The notes: generated by a model not told the origin, from the sequence alone. 64,000 bases of DNA from Phycisphaerales bacterium (GCA_020853095.1 JADYZN010000055.1:124001-188000), one strand, 5' to 3'. Counted from the first letter of the stretch, positions 1-9,634 are shown. Made by a program: numbers and translations.

Positions 1-1
1 G

Positions 2-694
2 CTGGTCACCTTCGGCATCATCCCCACCCACGGGCACACCGGGCTGGGATACATCCATCGCGGCGAGGAACTGCGGCTCAAAAGCGGCGACACCGGCGCT
101 TTTCGGGTTCAGGCATTTCGCGAAAAACCCGACAAGCCCACCGCCGACCGGTACGTTGAATCCGGCCGCTACTATTGGAACAGCGGCATGTTCGTCTGGC
201 GATGCGACACGGTGATCCGGGAACTGGCCACCCACCTTCCCGAAGCGCACACCGGGCTGACGAAGATCGCAAAGGCCTGGGGCACGCCGCGTCAGCAGGA
301 GGTGCTGAATCAGATATACCCCACGCTGCCGCGGATCAGCATCGATTTCGCGGTGATGGAGCCGGCCTCGCAGCGCAAGGGCAAAGCCCAGGTCATGACC
401 GTCGAGATGCCGGTGCAGTGGCTGGACGTGGGATCGTGGCCGGCGCTGTCGGAGACGCTGGAACTGGACGACCACGACAACGCGGTCGAGAGCGATGCCT
501 GCGTCTTCATCGACTCCAACGACAACATCATCGTCAGCCAGAACCCCCATCATCTGATTTCGATGATCGGCATCAGCGACATGATCATCGTGCAGACCGC
601 CGATGCGACGTTGATCTGCCCCAAATCCGAAGCCCAGCGGGTCAAGGACCTGGTGGCCAAGGTGAAGGAAAAATTCGGCGACCGCTACCAATAA
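2..694 (+). CDS. manC: Mannose-1-phosphate guanylyltransferase, C-terminal part (5' end outside window)
   Basis: The frame is open from the first bases, so the gene starts upstream of the window; about 230 residues are visible. It makes GDP-mannose from mannose-1-phosphate and GTP in the cytoplasm, feeding polysaccharide or glycan synthesis. Visible family motifs are GLGYIHRG, the FREKPDKP substrate loop, YYWNSGMFVW and SIDFAVME, followed by the WLDVGSWPAL segment that closes the nucleotidyltransferase domain. The protein ends in the short ManC-type tail with no phosphomannose isomerase domain, so it is the monofunctional type. It is followed 14 bases later by ruvX on the same strand. Confidence 0.93.
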   Translation: MVTFGIIPTHGHTGLGYIHRGEELRLKSGDTGAFRVQAFREKPDKPTADRYVESGRYYWNSGMFVWRCDTVIRELATHLPEAHTGLTKIAKAWGTPRQQEVLNQIYPTLPRISIDFAVMEPASQRKGKAQVMTVEMPVQWLDVGSWPALSETLELDDHDNAVESDACVFIDSNDNIIVSQNPHHLISMIGISDMIIVQTADATLICPKSEAQRVKDLVAKVKEKFGDRYQ

Positions 695-708
695 GCCCCT
701 ATCCACCC

Positions 709-1158
709 ATGCGCACGCTGGCGATTGATCTGGGGACAAGACGAATCGGCCTGGCGCTCTCCGATGAAGGAGGCCGATGGGCGACCCCCTTTGAAGTTCT
801 CACCGTCACCGATCCGCAACACGCCATCGCGCAACTGCTGCGAATAATCCAGGAACAGGCCGTTGGGCGGCTGGTGGTGGGGCTGCCGTTGAACATGGAC
901 GACACGATCGGCCCGGCCGCCCGGCAGGCGGCCGCGTGGGGCGGGCAACTGGCCGCACAGTCCGGCAAACCGGTGGTTTTTGTCGATGAACGTCTCAGCT
1001 CCTTCGAGGCCGAGCAGCAACTGAACGATCGCAAACGTCACGGCGAAAAACTCACCCGCCGGCGACGCAAGGAACAACAAGACGCCCTGGCCGCCGCTTC
1101 GTTTTTACAACAATTTCTCGATGGCAAAATCCCGCCCGTTTCCATGCCGTCAAAGTAA
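709..1158 (+). CDS. ruvX: Putative pre-16S rRNA nuclease / Holliday junction resolvase-like RuvX (YqgF)
   Basis: 149 residues with an RNase H-like fold. The YqgF family processes the 5' end of 16S rRNA and was earlier annotated as a Holliday junction resolvase. The start is chosen at ATG 709 because family homology begins directly with MRTLAIDLGTRRIGLALSDE, whose Asp is the first acidic catalytic residue. Further motifs are VVGLPLNMD, FVDERLSSFEAEQQL with the second acidic position, and QDALAAASFLQQFLD with the third. The same frame stays open far upstream inside the previous gene, but that part has no family similarity and is excluded. Length matches the family. Confidence 0.93.
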   Translation: MRTLAIDLGTRRIGLALSDEGGRWATPFEVLTVTDPQHAIAQLLRIIQEQAVGRLVVGLPLNMDDTIGPAARQAAAWGGQLAAQSGKPVVFVDERLSSFEAEQQLNDRKRHGEKLTRRRRKEQQDALAAASFLQQFLDGKIPPVSMPSK

Positions 1159-1262
1159 CGGAGGATCATTCCCCGGCGTCGCGAAGATGGCCGAACGGCA
1201 AGCCGGCGGATACAATGCCCATCAGAGAAAACAATCGAACCTTCCGCAACATTAGGTGATGC

Positions 1263-2195
1263 GTGGCGAATCCGCTCATTCAACGGCTTAAAGACAACGT
1301 CCAGACGGTGTTTCTCGGCCATGGTCGGGCGGTGGACCTGCTGCTGATCGGGCTGCTGGCGCGCGGCCACGTCCTGATCGAAGACGTGCCGGGCGTGGGC
1401 AAAACCGTCCTGGCGCGATCGCTGGCCCGCAGTCTCGATTGCAAATTCAGCCGCATCCAACTGACCCCCGACCTGCTTCCCGGCGACGTGCTGGGCGTGT
1501 CGATCTTCAACAGTCACACCCAGAGCTTCGATTTCAAACCCGGACCGATTTTCGCCAACATCGTGCTGGCCGACGAGATCAACCGCACCACCCCGCGCAC
1601 CCAGTCGGCCCTGCTCGAAGCGATGAGCGAGGAGCAGGTCAGCGTCGAAAACCAGACGTTCCCGCTGCAGCGCCCCTTCATGGTCGTGGCGACGCAGAAC
1701 CCCTTTGAATTTGAAGGAACCTATTTCCTTCCCGAAAATCAGCTCGACCGGTTCCTGCTGCGGATATCGGTCGGATATCCCGACCGCGCCGCCGAGCATC
1801 GCATCCTGACCACCCAGCCGGGGCGGTTTTCCATCGAACAGCTTCGTCCGGTTCTCGGCAACGATCAGATCGTCGAACTTCAGGACCAGGTTCCGCGCGT
1901 GAAGCTGGATGGCGCGATCGTCGATTACATCCTCGACGTGGTCGAGGCGACCCGGCACGATGAGCAGTTGCACCTTGGCGTCTCCCCGCGCGGGGCGCTG
2001 GCGCTGACGCAGGCATCCCAGGCCGCTGCGCTGCTGGCCGGACGCGATTACGTCATTCCGGATGATGTCAAAGGGCTGGTGACGCCGGTCTGTGCCCACC
2101 GCATCGTCAGCAAGACGTATCTGCACAACGGCGATCCCAACGCCACCGTGCACGTGCTGGAACAGATTCTCGAACAGATCCCCGCGCCGCGCTGA
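1263..2195 (+). CDS. MoxR-type AAA+ ATPase
   Basis: 310 residues, GTG start. MoxR proteins are cytoplasmic AAA+ chaperones thought to help assemble or activate partner proteins. Walker A is visible as GVGKT near residue 42, Walker B as LADEINR near residue 105, sensor 1 as ATQNPFEFEGTY, and the C-terminal lid includes LGVSPRGAL. The next two genes are a DUF58 protein and a transglutaminase-domain membrane protein, the usual partners of MoxR in many bacteria, so the three probably act together. The actual substrate is not known from the sequence. A GTG start was preferred because an upstream ATG at 1259 is in another frame. Confidence 0.95.
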   Translation: MANPLIQRLKDNVQTVFLGHGRAVDLLLIGLLARGHVLIEDVPGVGKTVLARSLARSLDCKFSRIQLTPDLLPGDVLGVSIFNSHTQSFDFKPGPIFANIVLADEINRTTPRTQSALLEAMSEEQVSVENQTFPLQRPFMVVATQNPFEFEGTYFLPENQLDRFLLRISVGYPDRAAEHRILTTQPGRFSIEQLRPVLGNDQIVELQDQVPRVKLDGAIVDYILDVVEATRHDEQLHLGVSPRGALALTQASQAAALLAGRDYVIPDDVKGLVTPVCAHRIVSKTYLHNGDPNATVHVLEQILEQIPAPR

Positions 2196-2243
2196 TGGCC
2201 GGTGGCGTTTTTGGGGCCTTGGTCAGATACCGGCCCATGGCGG

Positions 2244-3527
2244 ATGAAGATGTTTAACCGCAAGCCGACGCATCGCCGATTCAACTTCTCCACCCCCATT
2301 CGCCGCAAACCTTCGATCGATTTTTCCTTCGGCGGGCTGGTTTTCTGCCTGATGAGCCTGTTCATGCTGCTGGCGGCGGTCAACGGGCAGGTCAATCTCC
2401 TCTTTGGCGTGGTGGGGCTGATGTTCGGGGTGCTGATCGTCAGTTACTCCATCAGCCGGATGGTCCTGCGCAAAGTGCAGGTTCGCCGGCTGCTGCCCGA
2501 TCACGCGGTGGTGGGGGAGCCGGTCACGGTCAACTACGAATTCACCAACGAAAAGCGATTCTGGCCCAGCCTGTCGGTCAGTTTCGCCGAGATGGAAGGC
2601 AGCGAAGGGTTCGTTCGCCAGCCGGCCGCCTACATGCTGCACGCCGCCGCCGGCATGGTCTCGACCGTACCCACCGAGGTCGTCCCCAAACGCCGGGGGT
2701 TGCTGGAGCTGGATCATTATCAGATCAGCACCTCCTTCCCGTTCGGGTTCATCAAGCGGGCGTCGATCCGGACCGAGCGGGACACGATGATCATCTATCC
2801 GGCCATCGGACGGGTCGATCCCAGGCTCCTGAGCCTCTGCCGGGCGGCCGACAAAACCGGCCCCACCATGCGCCCCCGGCGCGGCGGCACCGATGAATTT
2901 TATGGCGTCAAGGAATATCGCACCGGCGAAAACCCCCGCTGGATCTACTGGCGCCGCAGCGCCCGCACGGGGGTGCTGGTCTCCAGGGAGATGACGCAGG
3001 TCTCTCCCCCCCGGCTGGCGCTGCTGGTGGACACGTTTCAAAATGGCCGATCGGCCGCCGCCAATTCCGGCGTGGAAAAAACCATCGCCATGGCCGCCTC
3101 GCTGGCCAGCCATGCGCTGGAAGCGGGCCTGCTGGTCGGGTTGATGGCCTGGAACGGCCACTGGGCCGGCATCCAGCCCCAGCGCGGCAAACGCCATCGC
3201 CGCGATTTGCTTGCGGTTCTCGCCCGATTGCCCCTGAATCTCGATCACGATGCCCAGGCGCTTCTGGACGCCAGCCGCGATGTGCTCAAGTCGGGCATGA
3301 CCGCGGTCCTGCTCACCCCGCGCGACATGCAGATGGGCCTGACGGATCACGGCCGTGGCGGCATGATCGTCCTCTCGGCCACGGGCGATCAGTCATCCCG
3401 CTGGTTTGACTTTCCCCAGGACATCGACTTCGCCCATTGTATGCCGCTGGATCAGGAGCCTACAGTTACAAAGAGCCGCAAACCCCCGCGGGTCGGCGTC
3501 GCTCCGTCAGTCGCGGCCATGAAATAA
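2244..3527 (+). CDS. DUF58 domain membrane protein
   Basis: About 427 residues. Two hydrophobic segments lie near the N terminus (around GGLVFCLMSLFMLLAAV and LLFGVVGLMFGVLIVSYSI), followed by a beta-rich region and the DUF58 signature GTDEFYGVKEYRTGENPRW with WRRSARTG. DUF58 proteins contain a vWA-like domain and nearly always sit beside MoxR ATPases, as here. The start at ATG 2244 is a choice; an in-frame GTG at 2202 would add 14 residues with no obvious ribosome binding site. Function is inferred only from the trio with moxR and the transglutaminase gene. Confidence 0.9.
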   Translation: MKMFNRKPTHRRFNFSTPIRRKPSIDFSFGGLVFCLMSLFMLLAAVNGQVNLLFGVVGLMFGVLIVSYSISRMVLRKVQVRRLLPDHAVVGEPVTVNYEFTNEKRFWPSLSVSFAEMEGSEGFVRQPAAYMLHAAAGMVSTVPTEVVPKRRGLLELDHYQISTSFPFGFIKRASIRTERDTMIIYPAIGRVDPRLLSLCRAADKTGPTMRPRRGGTDEFYGVKEYRTGENPRWIYWRRSARTGVLVSREMTQVSPPRLALLVDTFQNGRSAAANSGVEKTIAMAASLASHALEAGLLVGLMAWNGHWAGIQPQRGKRHRRDLLAVLARLPLNLDHDAQALLDASRDVLKSGMTAVLLTPRDMQMGLTDHGRGGMIVLSATGDQSSRWFDFPQDIDFAHCMPLDQEPTVTKSRKPPRVGVAPSVAAMK

Positions 3528-3543
3528 CGGCTTCAACGCAACC

Positions 3544-5868
3544 ATGTACGACATTCGCCAGTTCAAACCCATGCTTTACCTGCTCATCCTGATGGGCATG
3601 TGCGGTTTTGCGCTGGCTTCGCTCTCGCCGGGAACCTTTATCTTGTCCACCGGCTTTGTCCTGCTGCACGCCTGGCTGGACAAGACAGGCCGATTTCGCC
3701 CTCTGCCCCGGCTGGTCGCCAATCTTCTGACCGTCGCGGCACTGGTGCTGGTCGTCAACCAGATGTTCTATTCCGGCATCACGCCGGTGATCGTCATCGG
3801 CCAGTTTCTGGTCATCCTGCAGATCGTCAAACTCTACGAACACCGGGGCAACCGCGATTACGCCCAGCTTCTGGTCCTCAGTTTGTTGTTGATGGTGGCC
3901 GCCGCCATCAACACCGCGAGCCTGATGTTTGGCGTGTTGTTGATTATTTACCTGTTTTTGTCGCTTTATTGCTGCTTGTTGTTCCACCTGAAAGTTGAAT
4001 CCGAAAGCGCCGCCGCCGCCATCGCCGCCCCGCAGGTCAAGATTCTTCCCGCGATGCTTCGACAGGACCAGCGGTTCCTCACCCGCTCCATGCGGCGGCT
4101 GACGGCACTGGTGGCGGGCGTCTCCATCATCATGGCCATCGTCGTCTTTTTAACCTTCCCGCGCGGCACCGGCGGGGGAATGCTCGGCCAGTTCCAATTT
4201 CGCCAGACACAGACCCTGACCGGATTCAGCGATCAGATGAGTTTTCAGCAGGTCGCCCGCATCACCCAGAACCAGGAGATCGTCGCCTACGTCCAGCTTT
4301 GGAAAAACGACACCCTCGTCCGCGGCACCGAGCCGCTGCTTCTCCGCGGCATCACCCTGGACGTTTACGGCGGCAACGATGGTTTTGAAGGTTCCTCCGC
4401 CTGGCAATGGTCGCGATCCCGCACCGATGAACGCCTGATCGATCTGGAACCGCAGCGCAAAATCATCCTCGGCCCCGCCCCCGGCCGCGACCTGTACCGC
4501 CAGAGCGTCAAGCTGCTCCCCACCGGCACCAACGTCCTGTTCACCCTGCCCGGCGTCGTGGCCATCTCCTCCAGGGAGACGGTCCATCTGCGCTATTCCC
4601 CGCGAGATATGATCCTGCAAACCAACGACCCGATCTATGGAACCATGGAATACGAAGCCCTCAGCACCGGCATCGTCCCGGAGTCCGGCAATTCCACCGA
4701 CCGCCCCCGTCCGGCTCAACGCAAACGCTGGCTCGCTCCGCCGGAACCGGCGCCCGAACCCTATACATCCTCCATCGACCCCCGCATCGCCCAGATGGCC
4801 CGCCGCCCCGAAGTTTCCGGCGAAAACGCCCGGGGAAAACTCGTCGATCAGCGAACCGGCCCCTCGCCCGATCCGATGGACGCCCAAATCGCCTACCACA
4901 TCGAACAATACCTGCAACACAATTACGCCTACACGCTGGATTTGACCGACGCCCGCCGGGTGATGGACAAGGACCCGATGGTCGCCTTTCTGTACGATTT
5001 CAAAAAAGGGCACTGCGAGTATTTCGCCGGCGCGATGACGCTGATGTGTCAGAGCCTTGGCATGAAAGCCCGCGTGGTGTTGGGCTTCAAGGTTCCCCCC
5101 GACAGCTACAACGGCTATGGCGACTACTACATCGTTCGCCAATCTTCCGCCCACGCCTGGGTTGAAGTGCTCACCCCCGAAGGATGGCGGAGCTTCGATC
5201 CCACCAGCGATGCCGGGGCGGCCGCCGCGCACGAGGCCGGCCTGTGGCAGAAGATGCGACATCTGTTCAATTTCATGGAGTACAAATGGGCCGATTCGGT
5301 CGTCGCCTACGACACCGAAACCCGACAGAACCTGATCACCCAGGTCAACACCCGCCTCGACCAGTCGGCCGTCAACGGCAGCCAGTACGTCGGCCGGTTC
5401 AACCGGTGGCTCTCCCGCAACGTCTATTCCCTCTCATCGGGCGCGCTGACCATCCTGGTGGGGGGGATGGCGCTGGCGATTTTCCTCGCCATCGGCTGGT
5501 ACGCCTGGGAACGCTGGAAAATCCGCCGCCGCGCCCAGCGCATCGGCATCGAGTCGCTGCCCGCCTCCGACCGCGCCCGCCTGGCCCGACAACTCGGATT
5601 TTATGACGATCTGCTGCGGCTGCTCGAACGCCACCAGATCACCCGGCCGGCCCATCTCACCCCCCGCGAGTTCAACGATCAACTCGCCTGGCTGCCCAGC
5701 GACGTTTATTCCACCATCCGGCGGCTGACCAGGCTTTATTACCGCATCCGCTATGGCGACCTGCGGTTGGCCCCCGCACAGCAGCGGCGATTGTCCATCA
5801 TCATCTCCCGGCTGGGCGGCTCGATGGCCTCTTCCCATTCAACCTTCAAGCCCGACAACCTCCCATGA
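3544..5868 (+). CDS. TgpA-like membrane protein with transglutaminase core domain
   Basis: 774 residues. The first 200 residues hold several membrane helices (DUF3488-like region), then an external region with the transglutaminase-like catalytic set: Cys in KGHCEYFAGAMTLMCQ near residue 493, His in SSAHAWVEV and Asp in WRSFDPTSD. A further membrane helix near residue 635 is followed by a cytoplasmic C-terminal DUF4129-like tail. This is the architecture of TgpA, third member of the MoxR/DUF58/transglutaminase unit. It may cross-link or cleave proteins outside the membrane; the substrate is unknown. The gene overlaps cinA by four bases (ATGA). Confidence 0.93.
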   Translation: MYDIRQFKPMLYLLILMGMCGFALASLSPGTFILSTGFVLLHAWLDKTGRFRPLPRLVANLLTVAALVLVVNQMFYSGITPVIVIGQFLVILQIVKLYEHRGNRDYAQLLVLSLLLMVAAAINTASLMFGVLLIIYLFLSLYCCLLFHLKVESESAAAAIAAPQVKILPAMLRQDQRFLTRSMRRLTALVAGVSIIMAIVVFLTFPRGTGGGMLGQFQFRQTQTLTGFSDQMSFQQVARITQNQEIVAYVQLWKNDTLVRGTEPLLLRGITLDVYGGNDGFEGSSAWQWSRSRTDERLIDLEPQRKIILGPAPGRDLYRQSVKLLPTGTNVLFTLPGVVAISSRETVHLRYSPRDMILQTNDPIYGTMEYEALSTGIVPESGNSTDRPRPAQRKRWLAPPEPAPEPYTSSIDPRIAQMARRPEVSGENARGKLVDQRTGPSPDPMDAQIAYHIEQYLQHNYAYTLDLTDARRVMDKDPMVAFLYDFKKGHCEYFAGAMTLMCQSLGMKARVVLGFKVPPDSYNGYGDYYIVRQSSAHAWVEVLTPEGWRSFDPTSDAGAAAAHEAGLWQKMRHLFNFMEYKWADSVVAYDTETRQNLITQVNTRLDQSAVNGSQYVGRFNRWLSRNVYSLSSGALTILVGGMALAIFLAIGWYAWERWKIRRRAQRIGIESLPASDRARLARQLGFYDDLLRLLERHQITRPAHLTPREFNDQLAWLPSDVYSTIRRLTRLYYRIRYGDLRLAPAQQRRLSIIISRLGGSMASSHSTFKPDNLP

Positions 5869-7145
5869 GCGCGATCATCCTTTCCATCGGCGATGAACTG
5901 ATCCTCGGCCAGACCCTCGACACCAATTCCGCGTGGATCAGCCAGCAACTGGCCGCCGTCGGGTGTCCGGTCCTGGCCCACCTGACCGTGGCCGACGACC
6001 AGCGCGCCATCGAACGCATCATCGGCGGGGCCATTCACCAATGCTCATGGCTGATCATCTCCGGCGGCCTTGGCCCCACCGTCGATGATCTGACCCGCCA
6101 GGCCCTCGCCGCCGCGCTGCATCAACCTCTTGAATTAAACCAGGAGTGGCTGGACGAGCTGGATCGTTTTTTCAAGCAGCGAAATCGCCCCATGCCGCAA
6201 GCCAACCGCATTCAGGCGATGATCCCCCGCACCAGCCGGATGCTCTTCAACACCTGCGGGACCGCCGCCGGCATCGAAGCCACCTTTGGCCCGGACAACG
6301 GCCTGGCCGTCCATCCCTGCCGCGTCTTCGCCATGCCCGGCGTCCCCAAGGAGATGAAAGCGATGTTCACCTGCGACATCCTGCCGGCCATCGCCGACGC
6401 CGGCGGCGGGGCGGTCATCCTGTCCCGCACACTCCACACCTTTGGCGCCGGCGAAAGCCGTATTGCCGAGATGCTCGGCCCTCTCATGGACCGCGCCCGC
6501 AATCCATCGGTCGGAACCACCGTCTCCGGCGGCCAGGTCTCGCTGCGCATCAACGCCCGCTTCCCCAGCCGTGCCGAGGCCCAACAACGCCTCGACCAAA
6601 CCGCCGACGCCTGCCAACAGGCCCTTGGCCACCTGATTTTCGGTTGCGATGACCAAACGCTCCAGCAGGTGACCCTCGAATTGCTCGCCCGATCCTCCCC
6701 CGATGCCACGCTGACCGTTGCCGAATCCTGCACCGGCGGCCTTCTTGGCAAATTGATCACCGACACCCCCGGCTCCAGCGCCTATTTTCACCAGGGATGG
6801 ATCACCTATTCCAACCAGGCCAAAAACCGGCTGCTGGATGTGCCCCAATCGCTCTTAAATCAGCATGGCGCCGTCTCCGAACCGGTCGCCATGGCCATGG
6901 CCCAGTGCGCCCGCCTGCGGGCCAACGCCACCCACGCCCTCTCCATCACCGGCATCGCCGGCCCGGATGGGGGCACACCCGCCAAACCCGTCGGCATGGT
7001 CTGCATCGCCCTCGCCCACCCCCATGGATGCCAGACTTACACCTTCCATTTCGCCGGCGACCGCGAAATGGTCCGCGACCGCAGCGCCAAAACCGCCCTG
7101 TACCTGCTGCGATACCATCTCCTGAACCAACCCCTTCCCCAATAA
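5865..7145 (+). CDS. cinA: CinA family protein (nicotinamide-nucleotide amidase / competence-damage protein)
   Basis: 426 residues, the usual length for two-domain CinA. The N-terminal MoaB/MogA-like domain starts SIGDELILGQTLDTNS and contains SGGLGPTVDDLTR. The C-terminal amidase domain (from about residue 265) has TVAESCTGGLLGK, GWITYSNQAKN and ITGIAGPDGGTPAKPVG. Family members hydrolyse NMN to nicotinate mononucleotide and/or ADP-ribose in NAD salvage. The start codon overlaps the stop of the transglutaminase gene (ATGA), indicating translational coupling. A hairpin terminator follows directly. Confidence 0.96.
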   Translation: MSAIILSIGDELILGQTLDTNSAWISQQLAAVGCPVLAHLTVADDQRAIERIIGGAIHQCSWLIISGGLGPTVDDLTRQALAAALHQPLELNQEWLDELDRFFKQRNRPMPQANRIQAMIPRTSRMLFNTCGTAAGIEATFGPDNGLAVHPCRVFAMPGVPKEMKAMFTCDILPAIADAGGGAVILSRTLHTFGAGESRIAEMLGPLMDRARNPSVGTTVSGGQVSLRINARFPSRAEAQQRLDQTADACQQALGHLIFGCDDQTLQQVTLELLARSSPDATLTVAESCTGGLLGKLITDTPGSSAYFHQGWITYSNQAKNRLLDVPQSLLNQHGAVSEPVAMAMAQCARLRANATHALSITGIAGPDGGTPAKPVGMVCIALAHPHGCQTYTFHFAGDREMVRDRSAKTALYLLRYHLLNQPLPQ

Positions 7146-7150
7146 AAAAA

Positions 7151-7177
7151 CCGCTCCTCTTTCGAGAAGCGGCTTTT
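7151..7177. terminator. Bidirectional intrinsic terminator between cinA and the PEP-CTERM gene
   Basis: Stem CCGCTCCTC / GAGAAGCGG (one mismatch) with loop TTTC, followed by TTTT on the + strand and preceded by a run of A that becomes the U-tract for the - strand. It lies between two converging genes and can serve both. Confidence 0.8.
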
Positions 7178-7202
7178 GTAAAAACCAAATTGAATCAACC
7201 CA

Positions 7203-8027
7203 TTACTTGCGACGACGACCCAGGAACAACCCACCCAAAGCCAACAGGCTCAGCGAGGCGGGTTCCGGAACTGCGGTGATCGACAAGTTATCGAGCTTGA
7301 GGCCGGCGTTCACCACGCCACTTGCCGAACGATCACGGACCTGAATGCCCGCGATGTACTTGTCAAGATTCGCTCCCATGTTCAGGTCGCTGAAGCTGAA
7401 CGGGACGGCGCTGCCGCCGTCAGGAGTGATCGTTCCGCTGTAGGTTCCTCCAACCGCATCAACGGTTGCCTGAACGTTGTACCAAGTACCGGCAGTGAGC
7501 GAGGCAATTACTGAGTGAGGAGAAGCGCTAGCTCCTCGGATTTCGAGTTTGTCGGAGATTTGGAAATAGATGACTGTCAGTGAAGGGCCACCGCCGGGTA
7601 TGAGGGCGCCATTGTTAAACTGCACGCCCCACGTTCCACCTGAGACAAGCGAATCAACATTGAAATCAAAATTGATGTTGGCGGTGGCAAAAGTGCCACC
7701 CATGTTGTCATAGTTTCCCCAACCCGCCTGATGGGCATTGGTATCAGAGTTATAGCCGCCGGTCGTGGCATCCTGGCTCAGCCACGAACTGTCGTTGTCG
7801 GCATAGGCATTGGTAAACGGAGAATTATCCGTTGATTGTGACGACAACGTTCCGTTGGCTGTGGTCGGAATCCAACCGCCATTGGGGATATTCGACAGCG
7901 ACGTATCCGGCGGGCCGGATGTCCCCATCGTGAATCCGCCAAAATCACCATTCGGAATGTTCGCCATCGCCATGGATGACGCAGCCAGGATTCCTGCCGC
8001 AGCGAGGACTAAGGCACTACTACGCAT
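7203..8027 (-). CDS. Exported PEP-CTERM sorting-signal protein
   Basis: 274 residues. It begins with a signal peptide (MRSSALVLAAAGILAASS, cleavage after AMA) and ends in a PEP-CTERM tripartite signal: VPEPASLSLLALGG, a short hydrophobic helix and the basic end RRRK. Such proteins are exported and processed by an exosortase; no exosortase gene lies in the window. The mature part is Gly/Ser/Asn-rich, probably beta-sandwich, with no domain I recognise. ATG 8027 is preferred over an upstream ATG at 8045 because GGGAGAG sits a few bases before it and the signal peptide begins there; the same GGGAGAGCATC leader precedes the PEP-CTERM gene at 57956. Confidence 0.9.
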   Translation of the reverse strand: MRSSALVLAAAGILAASSMAMANIPNGDFGGFTMGTSGPPDTSLSNIPNGGWIPTTANGTLSSQSTDNSPFTNAYADNDSSWLSQDATTGGYNSDTNAHQAGWGNYDNMGGTFATANINFDFNVDSLVSGGTWGVQFNNGALIPGGGPSLTVIYFQISDKLEIRGASASPHSVIASLTAGTWYNVQATVDAVGGTYSGTITPDGGSAVPFSFSDLNMGANLDKYIAGIQVRDRSASGVVNAGLKLDNLSITAVPEPASLSLLALGGLFLGRRRK

Positions 8028-8046
8028 GATGCTCTCCCAACACAAA

Positions 8047-8068
8047 TGTCAAAATACCCCTTTTGACA
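8047..8068. promoter_or_regulatory. Perfect inverted repeat upstream of PEP-CTERM gene (operator candidate)
   Basis: TGTCAAAA, six bases, TTTTGACA, a perfect 8-bp inverted repeat located 20 bases before the start codon at 8027, in an AT-rich stretch that must contain the promoter. It could be an operator or a leader hairpin. Confidence 0.5.
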
Positions 8069-8122
8069 ATATACAGAATACTCCGATTTACCAAAAAAGC
8101 AAATAAATTATTGGACGTGTTA

Positions 8123-9634
8123 TTAATTTTTGATCCGATAAATCGAAAATCGCTTCATCTCCAGTACCGGCAATACTTTACGTCCGTAAAATATGTTCTC
8201 GAGCTGCCGCTGGTCCGCTGAAAATCCAATCACCAGGGCATCGTCCAATCGATCCAACTGCCCTTGTTCCATCACCTGGGGCCATCCGTAATACCGATCC
8301 ACCCGCCGGGCCATTTCCAGTTCGTATTGTTTGAAATTGGAAGAATATGGGGAAGGGTTGCTCGATCCGCCCCAATAAAAGATTCGATTTCGCAGGTTTG
8401 GATACGCCGCGGCCACCGGATAGGCCATTTGGCGCATGTCGAAGATCATTGGCGGTTCATCACTGGTTTGGCTCAATTTCATCGCCACCTTGTCGATGTT
8501 TCGGTCGAATGTCATCCATTTCATTCTCAATGAGTTCAGTGACCAGGTGGAATACGCCGCCAACCCCACGCACACCGCCGCCACCACCCATCGCCGCGTA
8601 TGTTGCATCGCCACGGCCACCGCCACCGCCAGTGCCGCCACGCTCACGATGGCATATCTCGACACCAGCGCCGGCTGCACCACCCACGAAAACAACAGCA
8701 CAAACACCGCCATCGCCCCCAGCGCCATCATCCCCGCCAAGGGCCTGAATGAGATGGTTCGTTCCTCCTGCTCCATCGACCCCCCGAACAACCGCAACAA
8801 GACAAACCCGCCCGCCACAATCGCCAGCGGCCGGATGGCCAACAAATCCTGAGTGTAATCCCATATCTGGCCACCACTTAACGGCTCCACCCATGTCGGC
8901 ACGCTCAACCCCGCCCGCTGCCCCAGCAACAGCGGAATACACGCCGCCAACGCCGCCGGCCCGGCCAGCGCCGGCCAATAAAACCGCATTTTTTCCCGCC
9001 ATGAATGCCGATCCGCCCACCATTGTCCCGCCACCGCCGCCGCCAGGGCGATCACCCCAAAATAATGGATCGTGCACAACCCGACCGCACACACCCCCAG
9101 CATGAGTTGTCCGAACCATCGCCGGTTTGCGCTGGCGATGCCGGCCAGAAAATAACAAACCCACACCGCCATCCCCAGCATCGGCATGTAAAACCGCCCC
9201 TCCAGCGCATGATCCAGCACCATCGGATACGCCAGCACCAGCAACCCGCCGGCCGCCGCCGCCCACACTCCAACCCCACGCCTCAGCACCGCGTAAATGC
9301 CCCACACCGACAACCCCGTCCAGATCAGCGCCACCCACCGCAATGTGCCAACCGTCAACCCACCGGCCAACACCCCGGCCGCCTTGACCTGCAAATACAA
9401 CCCCGGCGGATTGGTATCCACCCCCCCGCGCAACGCCCCCAGCCAGTGGCCCCAGCCCGGATCACTGGCCAGCATCCACGTCAACACCTCATCGAGCCAC
9501 AAATGATGCCCGATCAAGCGCCACGCCTGGCTGATCCACATCTCCACGGCGATCACGACCGCAATGCCAACCGCCGCCAACCCCAGTTCCAGGCCGTTCG
9601 CGCCTCGATGATTTGCCGACGATGGTTCGTTCAT
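8123..9634 (-). CDS. GT39-like polytopic membrane glycosyltransferase
   Basis: 503 residues with about a dozen hydrophobic segments. The N-terminal loop HHLWLDEVLTWML carries the acidic Asp-Glu pair typical of the ArnT/PMT superfamily, and the following PGLYLQVKA stretch fits the same family. These enzymes move a sugar from a lipid-linked donor onto protein or lipid on the outer face of the cytoplasmic membrane. Donor and acceptor cannot be predicted. The gene stands alone, diverging from hpt and convergent in direction with the PEP-CTERM gene further left. Confidence 0.85.
   Translation of the reverse strand: MNEPSSANHRGANGLELGLAAVGIAVVIAVEMWISQAWRLIGHHLWLDEVLTWMLASDPGWGHWLGALRGGVDTNPPGLYLQVKAAGVLAGGLTVGTLRWVALIWTGLSVWGIYAVLRRGVGVWAAAAGGLLVLAYPMVLDHALEGRFYMPMLGMAVWVCYFLAGIASANRRWFGQLMLGVCAVGLCTIHYFGVIALAAAVAGQWWADRHSWREKMRFYWPALAGPAALAACIPLLLGQRAGLSVPTWVEPLSGGQIWDYTQDLLAIRPLAIVAGGFVLLRLFGGSMEQEERTISFRPLAGMMALGAMAVFVLLFSWVVQPALVSRYAIVSVAALAVAVAVAMQHTRRWVVAAVCVGLAAYSTWSLNSLRMKWMTFDRNIDKVAMKLSQTSDEPPMIFDMRQMAYPVAAAYPNLRNRIFYWGGSSNPSPYSSNFKQYELEMARRVDRYYGWPQVMEQGQLDRLDDALVIGFSADQRQLENIFYGRKVLPVLEMKRFSIYRIKN

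Noticed and set aside
175-708. N-terminal extension of the ruvX frame
   Set aside because: It overlaps the conserved end of the guanylyltransferase and has no RNase H-like similarity; ATG 709 matches the family start.
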